Below, piece by piece: positions 35,779 to 44,920 of a DNA stretch of 58,313 bases. Position numbers and translations under genes: made by a program. The notes below the pieces were generated by a model, which was given only the letters and a program-made list of their open reading frames with translations, ran no database searches and was not told the origin of the DNA. The stretch comes from Singulisphaera sp. GP187 (GTDB lineage Bacteria; Planctomycetota; Phycisphaerae; Phycisphaerales; SM1A02), in the NCBI GenBank assembly GCA_945871445.1, contig CAMBWI010000007.1, forward strand, positions 1 through 58,313, given 5' to 3'. The number at the start of each line of letters is the position of its first letter. Position 1 is the first letter of the stretch.

Positions 35779-37170
35779 TTATGAAGCGACTTGCACCCTC
35801 AAGTGATGGATCATGTCAATCTTGGTGATGAGGCCATAAAAAACTTTGCCATCGTGAACCACTGCAACGCGATCAGCCCGAAAAATCGGCATCAAATCAT
35901 CAGCAGTTTTTGATGGGTGGATCGTCTCGACCCTGCTGGTCATGTGTGCGCTGACCAAATCAGTGCTCGCGTGGGGATTTCGACCCAGAGCAAGCAGAAC
36001 ATCGCTTTCGTCCAAGATTCCAACAAGAGCTTCGTTCGAATCAAGCACCGCCATCTGGCTGACTCCAAACATTCGCATCTTGCGAATTGCCAAACTGAGC
36101 GGCAGCGTTGGCTGTAAGACGAAATCTTCGCTGCGATCATGACGACGAGTGATCAAGTCGCGGAGGTCGCCATTTTTTTCGCGCGCAAGAAATCCTTGAT
36201 CGCGCATCCAGAAGTCGTTGTACATCTTGGAGAGATATTTTGCGCCACTGTCGCAGATCAGTGTCACGACGCGCTTGGGAGTTTTTTGTTCGCGACAATA
36301 TTGAAGCGCTGCGTGCATCAGCACTCCAACGCTCGATCCTGCCAAGATGCCTTCTTTGCGCAGAAGTTCGCGCACTGCTGCAAACGCTTCAGCATCTGTC
36401 ACGGTGTATGCATGATCAATCACTTTTATATCAAGGATTGAAGGCACGAAATCTTCGCCGATTCCTTCGACAAGCCACGAACCAGCTTCAATGGTTTTTC
36501 CCTCATTTACAAGCGGTGCGAGGATCGATCCGCGCGGATCAGCGAGAATGATTTGGCAGTTGGGATTGTGCGATTTCAGATACGCCCCAACGCCTGCGAT
36601 CGTTCCGCCAGATCCAACGCCAGCGACAAACGCATCTATCTTTCCGCCCATCTGCTCCCAGATTTCTGGGCCAGTTGTTTCAAAGTGAGCGCGCGTGTTG
36701 TCATCGTTTGCAAATTGATTGACATAAAACGAATTGGGATCTTCGTCCGCCATTCGCTGTGCCATGTCTTGGTAATACTCAGGATGACCTTTCGCAACAT
36801 CAGATCGAGTCAGCACAACTTCTGCGCCCATCGCACGAAGGTGCGCCATCTTTTCATCGCTCATCTTGTCGGGCATCACGACTGTCAATTTGTATCCCTT
36901 GAGCGCACCGATCAACGCAAGTGCAATTCCGGTATTGCCCGCAGTCGCTTCGATGATTCGGCCACCTGGCTTCAGTTTTCCAGAGCGCTCCGCGGAATCG
37001 ATCATCGCAACTGCGATGCGATCTTTGACCGATTGGCCTGGATTGAGATTCTCCAGCTTTACAAAGAGTTTGCAAACTCCAGTGTCAATCTTGCTGATCT
37101 CCACCATCGGCGTATTGCCGATCATCTCCAGAAGGCTGGAATAAATTGGGGCGGTCGTGGCGGTGGTCAT
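35779..37170 (-). CDS. Cystathionine beta-synthase (PLP domain plus CBS pair)
   Basis: A 463-residue fold-type II PLP enzyme. KLENLNPGQSVKDRIA contains the Schiff-base lysine (about residue 45), EATAGNTGIALALIG the phosphate/substrate loop, and GVGSGGTIAGVGAYL the PLP phosphate-binding glycines. Residues about 335-463 are two CBS modules, the usual regulatory tail. This architecture condenses serine and homocysteine to cystathionine; a cysteine-synthase-like activity is a possible alternative. ATG 37170 is preferred over a TTG at 37194 that would overlap the divergent rsmJ start. Confidence 0.92.
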   Translation of the reverse strand: MTTATTAPIYSSLLEMIGNTPMVEISKIDTGVCKLFVKLENLNPGQSVKDRIAVAMIDSAERSGKLKPGGRIIEATAGNTGIALALIGALKGYKLTVVMPDKMSDEKMAHLRAMGAEVVLTRSDVAKGHPEYYQDMAQRMADEDPNSFYVNQFANDDNTRAHFETTGPEIWEQMGGKIDAFVAGVGSGGTIAGVGAYLKSHNPNCQIILADPRGSILAPLVNEGKTIEAGSWLVEGIGEDFVPSILDIKVIDHAYTVTDAEAFAAVRELLRKEGILAGSSVGVLMHAALQYCREQKTPKRVVTLICDSGAKYLSKMYNDFWMRDQGFLAREKNGDLRDLITRRHDRSEDFVLQPTLPLSLAIRKMRMFGVSQMAVLDSNEALVGILDESDVLLALGRNPHASTDLVSAHMTSRVETIHPSKTADDLMPIFRADRVAVVHDGKVFYGLITKIDMIHHLRVQVAS

Positions 37171-37193
37171 CCGTCGAGTGTAATACTCCTGCA

Positions 37194-37871
37194 ATGAGCG
37201 GTTCCAATCAAATTGTCGCAGCGGGATTCGATCCGGATGGACGGATGGAATTGATTGTCTCTGGCGAACAACCCGGTCATGGGGCGGCAGTCGACTTTCG
37301 CCGTGTCACACTGCGTGGAATTTCATCTCAGCCACTCGTGCGAGCATCTGGCGATCGTGGTCGATTGCTTGATGCAACCGCAGGACTCGGTGGAGATTCA
37401 TGGATTCTCGCCGCAGCTGGGTTTTCGGTCACTGCGATCGAGCGATCTGCATTGGTATGTCAAGTTCTGCGCGATGGAGTTGATCGAGCCAAAGCGGATT
37501 CACGATTGGCGACAATTGCAAATCGAATTGATGTGCGCCAGGAAAATGCTGTGAATGTTTTGCAATCCAATTCCGATTCGTGGGCGACCATCTATCTTGA
37601 TCCGATGTATCCGCCGAAACCAGGAAGCGCTCTTGCACCAAAGCCGATTCGTCTTGTGCGGGATGCAGTCGGCGATGACCTAGATTCTGCGGATCTTTTT
37701 TGTGCAGCAGTTGCTGCAAAGTGTGGGAGAATTGTCGTGAAGCGCCCTCATCACGCAGAGCCTCTTTGCGCAAACCCCGACATCGTTTTCAACAGCAAGC
37801 TTGTGCGATACGACGTCTATGTTCGAGAAGGATCAAGCCTGCGGGCATTTCGTGCGAAGGCGAAGTCATGA
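37194..37871 (+). CDS. rsmJ: 16S rRNA (guanine1516-N2)-methyltransferase RsmJ-like
   Basis: A 225-residue class I SAM methyltransferase. The SAM-binding motif I is LLDATAGLGGDSWILAAAG (about residue 57), followed by FSVTAIERSALVCQVLRDG, the catalytic-site motif IYLDPMYPPKPGSAL, and VVKRPHHAEPL near the end. This set is specific for RsmJ (YhiQ), rather than generic methyltransferases. Divergent from the cystathionine beta-synthase gene; its stop overlaps rsmE by four bases, pairing two 16S rRNA modification enzymes in one transcript. Confidence 0.85.
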   Translation: MSGSNQIVAAGFDPDGRMELIVSGEQPGHGAAVDFRRVTLRGISSQPLVRASGDRGRLLDATAGLGGDSWILAAAGFSVTAIERSALVCQVLRDGVDRAKADSRLATIANRIDVRQENAVNVLQSNSDSWATIYLDPMYPPKPGSALAPKPIRLVRDAVGDDLDSADLFCAAVAAKCGRIVVKRPHHAEPLCANPDIVFNSKLVRYDVYVREGSSLRAFRAKAKS

Positions 37872-38578
37872 GTGCACCTTGGGTTTTTGTAACGCAATTG
37901 CCGCCGAGCGCGCCGTCCACTTGCCGCGTGGATGCAGATGAAGCGAAGCACGCTGCAGGAAGTCGCCGATTGCGAACTGGTGATCGCATGCATCTCTTTG
38001 ATGGACGAGGAGTGATCGCAGACGCATCGATGGGAGCGATGAATCGAGATGGGTCGATCGATGCAGAGATCGACGCACTGCGCCCACAACCACCGCTTGT
38101 GCCGATGATGGAAATCGCCAGCGCTGTGCCGAAAGGAGATCGACTTGGCACATTGCTTGAATCGATCGGGCCACTTGGCGCAGCACGATGGACGCCACTG
38201 GATTGCGCGCATTCCGTGGTGAAATGGTCGATTTCGCACGGTCCTCGCGCTCGGCGCGTGCTGATTTCTTCATGCAAGCAATCGCATCAATCTTGGTTGC
38301 CGCAGATCGCCGCTTCGTGTTCGCCCGACGCAGCAGTGCGCGATGCAATTTCTCGTGGATTGCAGGTGTTCATTGCCCATCCTGACGGCGAATCGATTTC
38401 TGTCGCGGGAGGCATTTCTTCGCCAGCAACATTTCTTGTTGGACCCGAAGGTGGATTTACCGATGCGGAAGTGCAAGCCGCCGAAGCGCTCGGTGCGCGC
38501 AGGGTTTCTTTGGGCAGTGCAATACTTCGAATTGAATTAGCAGTCTCGTGCGTGCTGGCGAATGTTCGCCTGGGATGA
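37868..38578 (+). CDS. rsmE: 16S rRNA (uracil1498-N3)-methyltransferase RsmE
   Basis: A 236-residue SPOUT (trefoil-knot) methyltransferase. The N-terminal PUA-like RNA-binding part begins with the DADEAKHAAGSRRLRTGD segment (usual H-x-VLR-x-GD). The knot holds FLVGPEGGFTDAEVQAAE and SLGSAILRIELAV. The last motif usually reads LGxRILRxETA; here the first arginine and ET are replaced, while the following arginine is kept. Four-base overlap with rsmJ. The identification is firm. Confidence 0.9.
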   Translation: MSAPWVFVTQLPPSAPSTCRVDADEAKHAAGSRRLRTGDRMHLFDGRGVIADASMGAMNRDGSIDAEIDALRPQPPLVPMMEIASAVPKGDRLGTLLESIGPLGAARWTPLDCAHSVVKWSISHGPRARRVLISSCKQSHQSWLPQIAASCSPDAAVRDAISRGLQVFIAHPDGESISVAGGISSPATFLVGPEGGFTDAEVQAAEALGARRVSLGSAILRIELAVSCVLANVRLG

Positions 38579-38594
38579 ACTTAGCTTTTGCAAG

Positions 38595-38623
38595 TTCGCC
38601 AATGTAAAAATCCATTTGGCGAA
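38595..38623. other. Inverted repeat after rsmE
   Basis: TTCGCCAA (38595-38602) and TTGGCGAA (38616-38623) form an 8-bp stem with a 13-base A-rich loop, 17 bases after the rsmE stop. No T tract follows on either strand, so it is more likely an RNA-processing or transcript-stabilising hairpin than a terminator. Confidence 0.4.
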
Positions 38624-38648
38624 ATGAAACACGCAAAACGAGACGAAA

Positions 38649-38721
38649 TGGAGCGTATCGGAGTTGAACCGATAACCTCCGCCTTGCAAAGGCGGCGCTC
38701 TGCCAATTGAGCTAACGCCCC
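38649..38721 (-). tRNA. tRNA-Ala (anticodon UGC)
   Basis: The minus strand folds into a complete cloverleaf. Acceptor GGGGCGT/ACGCTCC has one G-U pair; the D arm is TTAGCTCAATTGGCAGAGC. The anticodon stem is CCGCC/GGCGG with loop TTTGCAA (anticodon TGC), and the T arm is ATCGG-TTCAACT-CCGAT. Discriminator is A; CCA is not encoded. It stands alone rather than inside an rRNA operon. Its upstream side faces repeat copy 3. Confidence 0.97.
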
Positions 38722-38810
38722 AGTGGAAACAAATCACTAGGCATTGTCATAGTAACGAACATTTGTGAATGGTGGTGTGGGTGTTGAAGGGATGTGCGCT
38801 ACGTGCGCAA

Positions 38811-38849
38811 TCGACGGAATCGATCGACGGAATCGAGCCACGGAATCGG
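38811..38849. repeat. 13-bp tandem repeat, left flank of repeat copy 3
   Basis: Three consecutive 13-bp units: TCGACGGAATCGA (38811-38823), the same again (38824-38836), and GCCACGGAATCGG (38837-38849). The unit matches the array on the other side of copy 3. Confidence 0.9.
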
Positions 38850-38862
38850 ACAACATTTGGTG

Positions 38863-39000
38863 GCAGCCGCGGAAAGTCCTCTCGGGACTCAAACAGTCCT
38901 CGGCGACCGACACGATCCGGTTTGCGAAAATTTATTACAAGTGCCGTCGGCCGCCTGCGGAACTCGCCCGAGAGAACTTTCCAGCGGCTGGGAACGCAAG
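38863..39000 (+). repeat. Dispersed palindromic repeat, copy 3 (core only)
   Basis: A 138-bp core matching 186-324 and 18489-18627. Both arms are intact here: GCAGCCGCGGAAAGTCCTCT against GAGAGAACTTTCCAGCGGCTG, closing through CTCGGG/CCCGAG. Homology to copies 1 and 2 stops shortly after 39000, where a 13-bp array replaces their right flank. The spacer between rsmE and the SH3 gene (about 580 bp) holds this element, tRNA-Ala, the two small arrays and a terminator, and no gene. Confidence 0.88.
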
Positions 39001-39019
39001 CAGAAGTGCGACTGACACG

Positions 39020-39071
39020 GCCACGGAATCGAGCCACGGAATCGAGCCACGGAATCGAGCCACGGATACAA
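39020..39071. repeat. 13-bp tandem repeat, right flank of repeat copy 3
   Basis: Four consecutive units of GCCACGGAATCGA at 39020, 39033, 39046 and 39059, the last degenerating to GCCACGGATACAA. It has the same unit as the left-flank array; CCACGGAA also occurs singly just before copies 1 and 2. Confidence 0.93.
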
Positions 39072-39100
39072 CTGCATTGCGTGTTCTGAATTTGTGCAAT

Positions 39101-39135
39101 AAAAAAACGGTTCCTCGCTCGAAGCGAAGAACCGT
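39101..39135 (-). terminator. Intrinsic terminator of the SH3-domain gene
   Basis: On the minus strand a stem ACGGTTC...GAACCGT extended by TCGCT/AGCGA with one mismatch and a three-base loop runs into seven T residues (A tract 39101-39107 on plus), 25 bases after the stop. Confidence 0.9.
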
Positions 39136-39160
39136 CACAAATTGAATGAGTTGTATCGAA

Positions 39161-40444
39161 TCAACCACCCGAGCGGGGGGTCAAATAGTCAATTGTTTTG
39201 GGCGTGATCATGTCCAATTTTAGCGCATCGTCATAACACTTTTCGCCCTTGATTCCGATGAGCGTTCCCAACATCGTGGAAAGCTGGAATCCATCTCCTG
39301 GAACAACATAAGAGACAGTCTGTCCTGTCGAAGGATCTTGCAAGCGAAAGAGCAGTGGCAGCGCCACGCCGTCATAGATAAGCGATGCGTTGAGAACGCC
39401 AACGGCCGTGTATTCGCTGCGCGCTTCGATCGCAACTGCAACATCATTGATCTGTTCGCATTCGCCAGTCAGTCGAGCCTTGGTCGCCTGCAATTCGAAA
39501 ATCTTGTTCTGGACTTCTTGTTGAACTTCCAGTTGAGCGATTCGTGATTGAGCGTGTGCATAGAAAGATGGATCGTTTGCAGACTCCGCTGCGAAGACGA
39601 TGTACCGAGCATAGAGCGCGCCGACTTCAGCATCTGCAGTTGGCTGTCCCTTGATTTTCAGCCAAGCAACTTCGAGATCTGCGAAAGTTGCTCTGCGCAA
39701 TTCAGTCGCAATTTGCTCGGGAGATTTCGTTGGCTTCGCTGGTTGCACTTCCACCTCGACGATTTCACCAATCACAGCACCAGGTTCAGATGGTTCGCTT
39801 GATGATCCAATGGCTGCAGTTTCTGCAGTCATAAGCGCAACTTCTTCGCTCACAACAGCCTTGTCGAATGCTGCGGCTTCCGCAGCAGTAGAACGACGGA
39901 GGAAATTCGAATTGATCCATCCCTCGCCCATTTCTGGAAGTCGAACGCTCCACACGGATCCGCGTTCATCATCAATGCGGTCGATCACTGCAAGCGTTGC
40001 GCCCGCTTCGATGCGTCCAATTTGTTTCCAAGAACTATTTGGAGTGGATGCTGCGTTGATATTTGGAGCGCGCAATTCTGTCGATGCATTCGCAGTGATT
40101 GTTGCGCCATCAACAGAAAGTTGAGCACGATCATCAACCGGAATGAATCCGTTCATATCAGCGAATGCGCGACCCGCGGTTTGTACGCGCGCCCATCCGA
40201 AGTTTTCTTCCACGACGCGAACAACTTCGCCGCGATCCATCTTTCCAAATGGATACGAACTCTGGACGCTTGGTCCCGAGCGCACAAAGACGTTGTCTGC
40301 CGTCAATGTTGCGAAGTATGTCGAAGATTGTGATTCCGCCGGAGACGATGCACCTTGATTCGCATTCACACTTTCAGTTTGTGTGGCAAATGCAGCAATA
40401 AAGGCGAACGCAACCAGAAGACCGACTTTGCTTTCTCTATCCAT
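39161..40444 (-). CDS. Exported SH3-domain (SH3_3) protein
   Basis: A 427-residue protein with an N-terminal signal peptide (KVGLLVAFAFIAAFATQTESVNA) and two bacterial SH3 domains: TADNVFVRSGPSVQSSYPFG (about residues 45-105) and a second around ASTELRAPNINAASTPNSSW to GEGWINSNFLRR (about 115-195). The remainder is an acidic linker and a long helical/coiled region followed by a small beta domain near the C-terminus (TGQTVSYVVPGDGFQLS). Bacterial SH3 domains usually bind peptidoglycan or cell-surface peptides. ATG 40444 is chosen because longer starts run into the divergent tolC-like gene and spoil the signal peptide. Confidence 0.8.
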   Translation of the reverse strand: MDRESKVGLLVAFAFIAAFATQTESVNANQGASSPAESQSSTYFATLTADNVFVRSGPSVQSSYPFGKMDRGEVVRVVEENFGWARVQTAGRAFADMNGFIPVDDRAQLSVDGATITANASTELRAPNINAASTPNSSWKQIGRIEAGATLAVIDRIDDERGSVWSVRLPEMGEGWINSNFLRRSTAAEAAAFDKAVVSEEVALMTAETAAIGSSSEPSEPGAVIGEIVEVEVQPAKPTKSPEQIATELRRATFADLEVAWLKIKGQPTADAEVGALYARYIVFAAESANDPSFYAHAQSRIAQLEVQQEVQNKIFELQATKARLTGECEQINDVAVAIEARSEYTAVGVLNASLIYDGVALPLLFRLQDPSTGQTVSYVVPGDGFQLSTMLGTLIGIKGEKCYDDALKLDMITPKTIDYLTPRSGG

Positions 40445-40475
40445 GATCTCATCTTTATCGAGTATTATTGGTCCC

Positions 40476-42254
40476 GTGCTAGAGACGAATTCGAAAATTT
40501 TTTTGGGAGCGGGAGTCCTGACCTTCTCACTCGTCTCTTGCCAGTCTCCGATGTCCCAAGACACGGGCGAAGCTCACCTCCAACAAGCCATCGAAGCGGC
40601 GGTTGCTCGACAGGGGGCATCGCCAATTCCGTCGGGAACTCCCCAAGAACTTCGCACAGTCCAGAGCACTCCAAATTCGGTCTTTGAGACTCTTGCTGGG
40701 CGAATTCCAGAGTTGGACGCCATAGGTCCGCAGGGGGAAAATAGCGGATTAGGGCTTGATTTAGGCCCAAATATCTCTGGTGCCACCGATCCGGAGATTC
40801 AGCTGAGCCTTAAGTCCGCGATTGGCGCCGCAGTAAGAAACAACTTGTCTGTTCAGGGTTCTCGCATCGAACAATCCATTACCGAAACGGATGTGATCAA
40901 GGCCGAAGCGGCGTTCGACGCAGTCTTGGTCGCAGGGTCCGGCTATCAGACGAACAGCGTCCCGCCGCCGCCGATCGTCAGTGGCTTGGCCGACGCTTTC
41001 GCTCCAGACAATAATCAGACATCGCTTTCGACTGGCATCCAGAAGCGGCTCATTTCGGGTGGAACGGTCGCTGCAAGCGTCAACATGGATTACACCCAGC
41101 AGAACGCGAGCATTTATAGCCCCGAGAGTTACTGGACGAACTCTGTCAATTTCAATTTGAGTCAGCCACTTCTGCAGGGTTTCGGCAGCGATGTCAATGA
41201 AGCGCAAATTCGTCTCGCCCGAAATCGGGATCGGGCGTCGGTAGTCAATCTCCGACAGACGCTGTTGAATGTTGTCGAGCAGACAGAAATTCAATACTGG
41301 ACAGTGTTGTCCGCTCGTCAGCAAGTTGTCGCAGCGGCTTGGTTGCTGAAAGTTGGGTCGGAAGTTCGAGATGTATTGAAGAAGCGCTTGAATTTCGATG
41401 CGACAGTCGCAGATTATGCCTTGGCCGTTGCAATCGTCGAGCAACGAAAAGCAAATTTGATTCGAGCGTGGCTGAAATCCCGCGACGAAAGCGATCGGCT
41501 GAAACTTCTGATGAACGATCCTGCTGCTTCGGTTGGTAGTGATTCGCTGATGGTTCCCATCGATCGCCTCTGCCAGCAACCGATCAAATACAACTTGCGT
41601 GATGCAATCGTGACGGCTGTCGAACAAAATCCATCGATTGCGCTTTCGGTTTTGAGAATCGACGACTCTGCGATCGGCATGCTTGTTGCCGACAATGGGC
41701 GTTTGCCACAACTTGGTTTGATTGCTGGTGTTTCGCTTTCTGGGCAGGATACGAACAGCGGTGGTGATGGATCACTGACCGGTGCATTCAGCGAAGTCGC
41801 CGATGCGGATTATGTTTCGTGGCTTGCTCAGTTGGCGTTCAGTCAACCCATCGGAAATCGTGCCGCGGAAGCCCAATATCGGCAAGCGCGATTGCAACGA
41901 TCAGCCGCGGTGATTTCCTATCAAAGCGCAATCGAGAATGCTGTCTTCGAAGTCAAGATCTCACTACGCGGAGTGACAACAAGCTATGAGTTGATTGATC
42001 AATCGCGCGCAAGCCGCTTGGCAGCAGCCGAAAGCCTTCGATCTCTCACAGTGCTCGAACAAACACTAGCTGCGCTGACACCAGAATTTCTTCAAACCAA
42101 ATTTGTCGCGCAGGATCGGCTTGCGGCTTCGTATCTCGCAGAGATCGATTCGATGGTCAATTACAATAATGCGATGGCTCGACTTTATAACGCAATGGGA
42201 ACTGGACTGACGATGAATCGGATTGAAATCGAAGTGTCTGGTGGAGATCTATAA
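40476..42254 (+). CDS. TolC family outer-membrane efflux lipoprotein
   Basis: A 592-residue protein with two outer-membrane-efflux repeats. A GTG start at 40476 gives a clean lipoprotein signal (hydrophobic core then LVSC lipobox), and avoids overlap with the divergent SH3 gene; ATG 40443 is possible. The mature chain is helical with TolC-like segments such as LSQPLLQGFGSDVNEAQIRLARN in the first half and AQLAFSQPIGNRAAEAQYRQARL in the second. It would form the trimeric outer duct of a type I secretion or RND efflux system; no inner-membrane partner is adjacent. Two bases before sua5. Confidence 0.88.
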   Translation: MLETNSKIFLGAGVLTFSLVSCQSPMSQDTGEAHLQQAIEAAVARQGASPIPSGTPQELRTVQSTPNSVFETLAGRIPELDAIGPQGENSGLGLDLGPNISGATDPEIQLSLKSAIGAAVRNNLSVQGSRIEQSITETDVIKAEAAFDAVLVAGSGYQTNSVPPPPIVSGLADAFAPDNNQTSLSTGIQKRLISGGTVAASVNMDYTQQNASIYSPESYWTNSVNFNLSQPLLQGFGSDVNEAQIRLARNRDRASVVNLRQTLLNVVEQTEIQYWTVLSARQQVVAAAWLLKVGSEVRDVLKKRLNFDATVADYALAVAIVEQRKANLIRAWLKSRDESDRLKLLMNDPAASVGSDSLMVPIDRLCQQPIKYNLRDAIVTAVEQNPSIALSVLRIDDSAIGMLVADNGRLPQLGLIAGVSLSGQDTNSGGDGSLTGAFSEVADADYVSWLAQLAFSQPIGNRAAEAQYRQARLQRSAAVISYQSAIENAVFEVKISLRGVTTSYELIDQSRASRLAAAESLRSLTVLEQTLAALTPEFLQTKFVAQDRLAASYLAEIDSMVNYNNAMARLYNAMGTGLTMNRIEIEVSGGDL

Positions 42255-42256
42255 AA

Positions 42257-43222
42257 ATGGCTGCAATTCTGCCGTATACAGATGAAAACATTGACCTCGC
42301 CGTCGCGGAACTGCGCAAAGGTTCGGTTGTCGCATTTGCTACTGAAACCGTTTATGGCCTTGGCGCGGACACATTCAATCCAGATGCGATCGCCAAGATT
42401 TATGAATTGAAGCGTCGCCCAACGGGAAATCCGTTGATCGCTCATGTGGTTGATCTCTCATCTGCGAAGCGCCTTTCAACAGGATGGACGCGAAAGTCTA
42501 TGAATCTCATAAGTGCGTGTTGGCCTGGACCTCTGACAATCATCTTGCCGCGGCGACCAGAAGTACCAGCGATTGCAGCAGGTGGATATGACACGATCGC
42601 CATCCGCAGTCCGCGACATCTTCTTGCGCGCAGTTTGCTTTATGCCTGCGGCGGCGCAATCAGCGCGCCGAGTGCCAATCGAAGTGGGGGAGTTTCGCCC
42701 ACGACCGCGAAGCATGTTGCTCGCGATTATGCAGATAAAACGGACTTGCTGATTCTTGATGGCGGCCCATGCACTCTTGGAATCGAATCGACTGTGATTG
42801 ATCTTTCGGAGTCAAAGCCAGTCGTGCGCAGACTCGGAGCTGTGACGATCGAACGCTTGTCAGAATTGCTTGGACCAATCGAAGTGGATATGCCAGTCGA
42901 ACAGAACGCAAGTCCTGGAAGTTCGATCAGGCATTATGCGCCGACGCTTCCTGCAACAATTGTCCATCATGATTTGCTCGCACAGGATTTAGCAGTCGCA
43001 GGTCGCGCAGCGGTGCTTTGTTTCGCTGGAACAGATATTCCAGAAGGCCACTTTCGTCTAGAAATGCCGGACGATTCTGAAGGTTATGCGGCGGCAATCT
43101 ATGACTCACTCAGACGCGCAGACGAATCTGGATGCGATCGCATTGTCATTGAACGACCACAGCATCAACATGGACTTTGGTCCGCAATCCAAGATCGACT
43201 TCGTCGCGCCACAACAGCGTGA
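42257..43222 (+). CDS. tsaC: L-threonylcarbamoyladenylate synthase (Sua5 type)
   Basis: Makes threonylcarbamoyl-AMP for the t6A37 modification of ANN-decoding tRNAs. The YrdC domain occupies residues 1-200: KGSVVAFATETVYGLGAD, KIYELKRRPTGNPLIAHV, WPGPLTIIL and ISAPSANRSGGVSPTTA. A C-terminal Sua5 domain (about 225-321) follows the linker SPGSSIRHYAPTLPA, so it is the long form. Follows the TolC-like gene by two bases; convergent with hutU. Confidence 0.95.
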   Translation: MAAILPYTDENIDLAVAELRKGSVVAFATETVYGLGADTFNPDAIAKIYELKRRPTGNPLIAHVVDLSSAKRLSTGWTRKSMNLISACWPGPLTIILPRRPEVPAIAAGGYDTIAIRSPRHLLARSLLYACGGAISAPSANRSGGVSPTTAKHVARDYADKTDLLILDGGPCTLGIESTVIDLSESKPVVRRLGAVTIERLSELLGPIEVDMPVEQNASPGSSIRHYAPTLPATIVHHDLLAQDLAVAGRAAVLCFAGTDIPEGHFRLEMPDDSEGYAAAIYDSLRRADESGCDRIVIERPQHQHGLWSAIQDRLRRATTA

Positions 43223-43234
43223 GGGCTGGGGACA

Positions 43235-44911
43235 TCACCAATTTCGAATTGGAATCGGAACATGCAGACGATCTGCGCATTTTTGCGCAATGTCATAACC
43301 CGCATCTGCATGTCGGAAGACGCCCATCATCGGATCATTCGTCAACACTCGCTCGAGTCGTTTCGCAGCTTCTGGCGTGCCGTCTGCAACGGTGACTTGT
43401 CCTGCGTGTTGACTGAATCCGATGCCGACTCCGCCGCCGTGATGAAAACTTGTCCACGATGCGCCACTGGCAATGTTGACTGCAAAGTTGAGCAAGGCCC
43501 AGTCGCTGACTGCATCTGTGCCATCGAGCATTCCTTCAGTCTCTCGGTTTGGACTCGCAACGGATCCGCAGTCGAGATGATCTCGGCCGATCACGATTGG
43601 AGCTTTCAACTCGCCACTCGCAACCATTTGGTTGAATCGCAACCCCGCTCGATTTCGCTCGCCGAGTCCAAGCCAGCAAATGCGAGCAGGGAGTCCTTGA
43701 AATGCGACGCGTTCTTGCGCAGCGCGAATCCATCGGTGCAAAGGTTTATCGTTTGGAAAAAGCGACAAGATCGCTTCGTCAGTCGCACGAATATCCGCAG
43801 GATCGCCTGAAAGTGCGACCCATCGAAATGGACCTCTTCCCACGCAGAATTGCGGGCGAATATAAGCAGGAACAAATCCTGGAAACGAAAACGCATCTGC
43901 ATATCCATTGTCAAGCGCCCGCTGGCGAATGTTGTTTCCGTAATCAAAAACCTTCGTCCCTTTGTTCTGAAATTCAACCATCAGGCGAACATGGCGATCC
44001 ATCGCCGCCATCGATCGCTTGGTGTACTCAGCAGGATCATCGCTCCGCAGTGCATCTGCTTCTTCACGAGTGATTCCATCTGGGTAATAGCCCTCAAGCG
44101 GATCGTGCGCGCTCGTCTGATCTGTCAGCGTTTGTGGAATAATTCTTCGTTCCTTCAATCGTTCGAGCAAGTCGACGGCATTCGCAAGCACGCCAACGCT
44201 GATCGCTTTGCAATCGCGCGCCAATTCGACCGCGCGCGTGATTCCCGCATCGAGGTCTTCATAGATCTCATCGAGATATCGATCGTGCACTCGTTTGGTC
44301 AGACGCTCGTGGCAGACATCTGCAATCAAACATGTTCCTTCATTCATTGTGATCGCAAGCGGTTGTGCTCCGCCCATACCACCGCATCCGGCGGTGACAT
44401 TCAGTGTTCCACGCAGTGAGCCATTGAAAAATTGACGCGCGCATTCGGCGTATGTTTCGTATGTTCCCTGCAAAATTCCCTGCGTTCCGATATAGATCCA
44501 GCTTCCTGCAGTCATCTGGCCAAACATCATCAATCCCCGTGAGGCAAGATCGTCGAAGTGAGATTGCGTCGCCCAGTGCGGAACGAGATTTGAATTGGCG
44601 ATCAGTACGCGCGGCGCATCAGCGTGCGTTTTGACGATGCCAACAGGTTTTCCGCTTTGAACCAAGAGTGTTTCATCTGTTCCAAGCGATCGCAGGCTGG
44701 CAATGATTGCATCAAACGCTTCCCAAGATCGCGCAGCTTGACCGCGCCCACCATAGACAATCAAGTCCTGTGGTCGCTCTGCAACCTCGGGGTCGAGATT
44801 GTTCATCAGCATTCGCATTGCTGCTTCCGCTCCCCAAGTTTTGCATGTCATCGCCATCCCTCGCGGTGCGCGGACGACACGATGCGATCCAGTCATTGGA
44901 ATTGAAGACAT
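43235..44911 (-). CDS. hutU: Urocanate hydratase
   Basis: Second step of histidine degradation, urocanate to imidazolone propionate, using NAD+ as an electrophile. At 558 residues it has the usual size. Signatures include [31 protein letters not shown] (NAD+-binding) and [16 protein letters not shown] with the active-site cysteine. Nine bases after hutH on the same strand. hutI is not in this window; hutG is at 20870. Confidence 0.97.
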   Translation of the reverse strand: MSSIPMTGSHRVVRAPRGMAMTCKTWGAEAAMRMLMNNLDPEVAERPQDLIVYGGRGQAARSWEAFDAIIASLRSLGTDETLLVQSGKPVGIVKTHADAPRVLIANSNLVPHWATQSHFDDLASRGLMMFGQMTAGSWIYIGTQGILQGTYETYAECARQFFNGSLRGTLNVTAGCGGMGGAQPLAITMNEGTCLIADVCHERLTKRVHDRYLDEIYEDLDAGITRAVELARDCKAISVGVLANAVDLLERLKERRIIPQTLTDQTSAHDPLEGYYPDGITREEADALRSDDPAEYTKRSMAAMDRHVRLMVEFQNKGTKVFDYGNNIRQRALDNGYADAFSFPGFVPAYIRPQFCVGRGPFRWVALSGDPADIRATDEAILSLFPNDKPLHRWIRAAQERVAFQGLPARICWLGLGERNRAGLRFNQMVASGELKAPIVIGRDHLDCGSVASPNRETEGMLDGTDAVSDWALLNFAVNIASGASWTSFHHGGGVGIGFSQHAGQVTVADGTPEAAKRLERVLTNDPMMGVFRHADAGYDIAQKCADRLHVPIPIRNW

Positions 44912-44920
44912 AGCGACAGT

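Noticed and set aside
38595-38623. Hairpin after rsmE as an intrinsic terminator
   Set aside because: The 13-base loop and lack of a T tract on either strand make termination unlikely.
39548-40401. Plus-strand ORFs antisense to the SH3-domain gene
   Set aside because: They are frame shadows: no start signals or recognisable domains, while the minus-strand gene has signal peptide and SH3 motifs.
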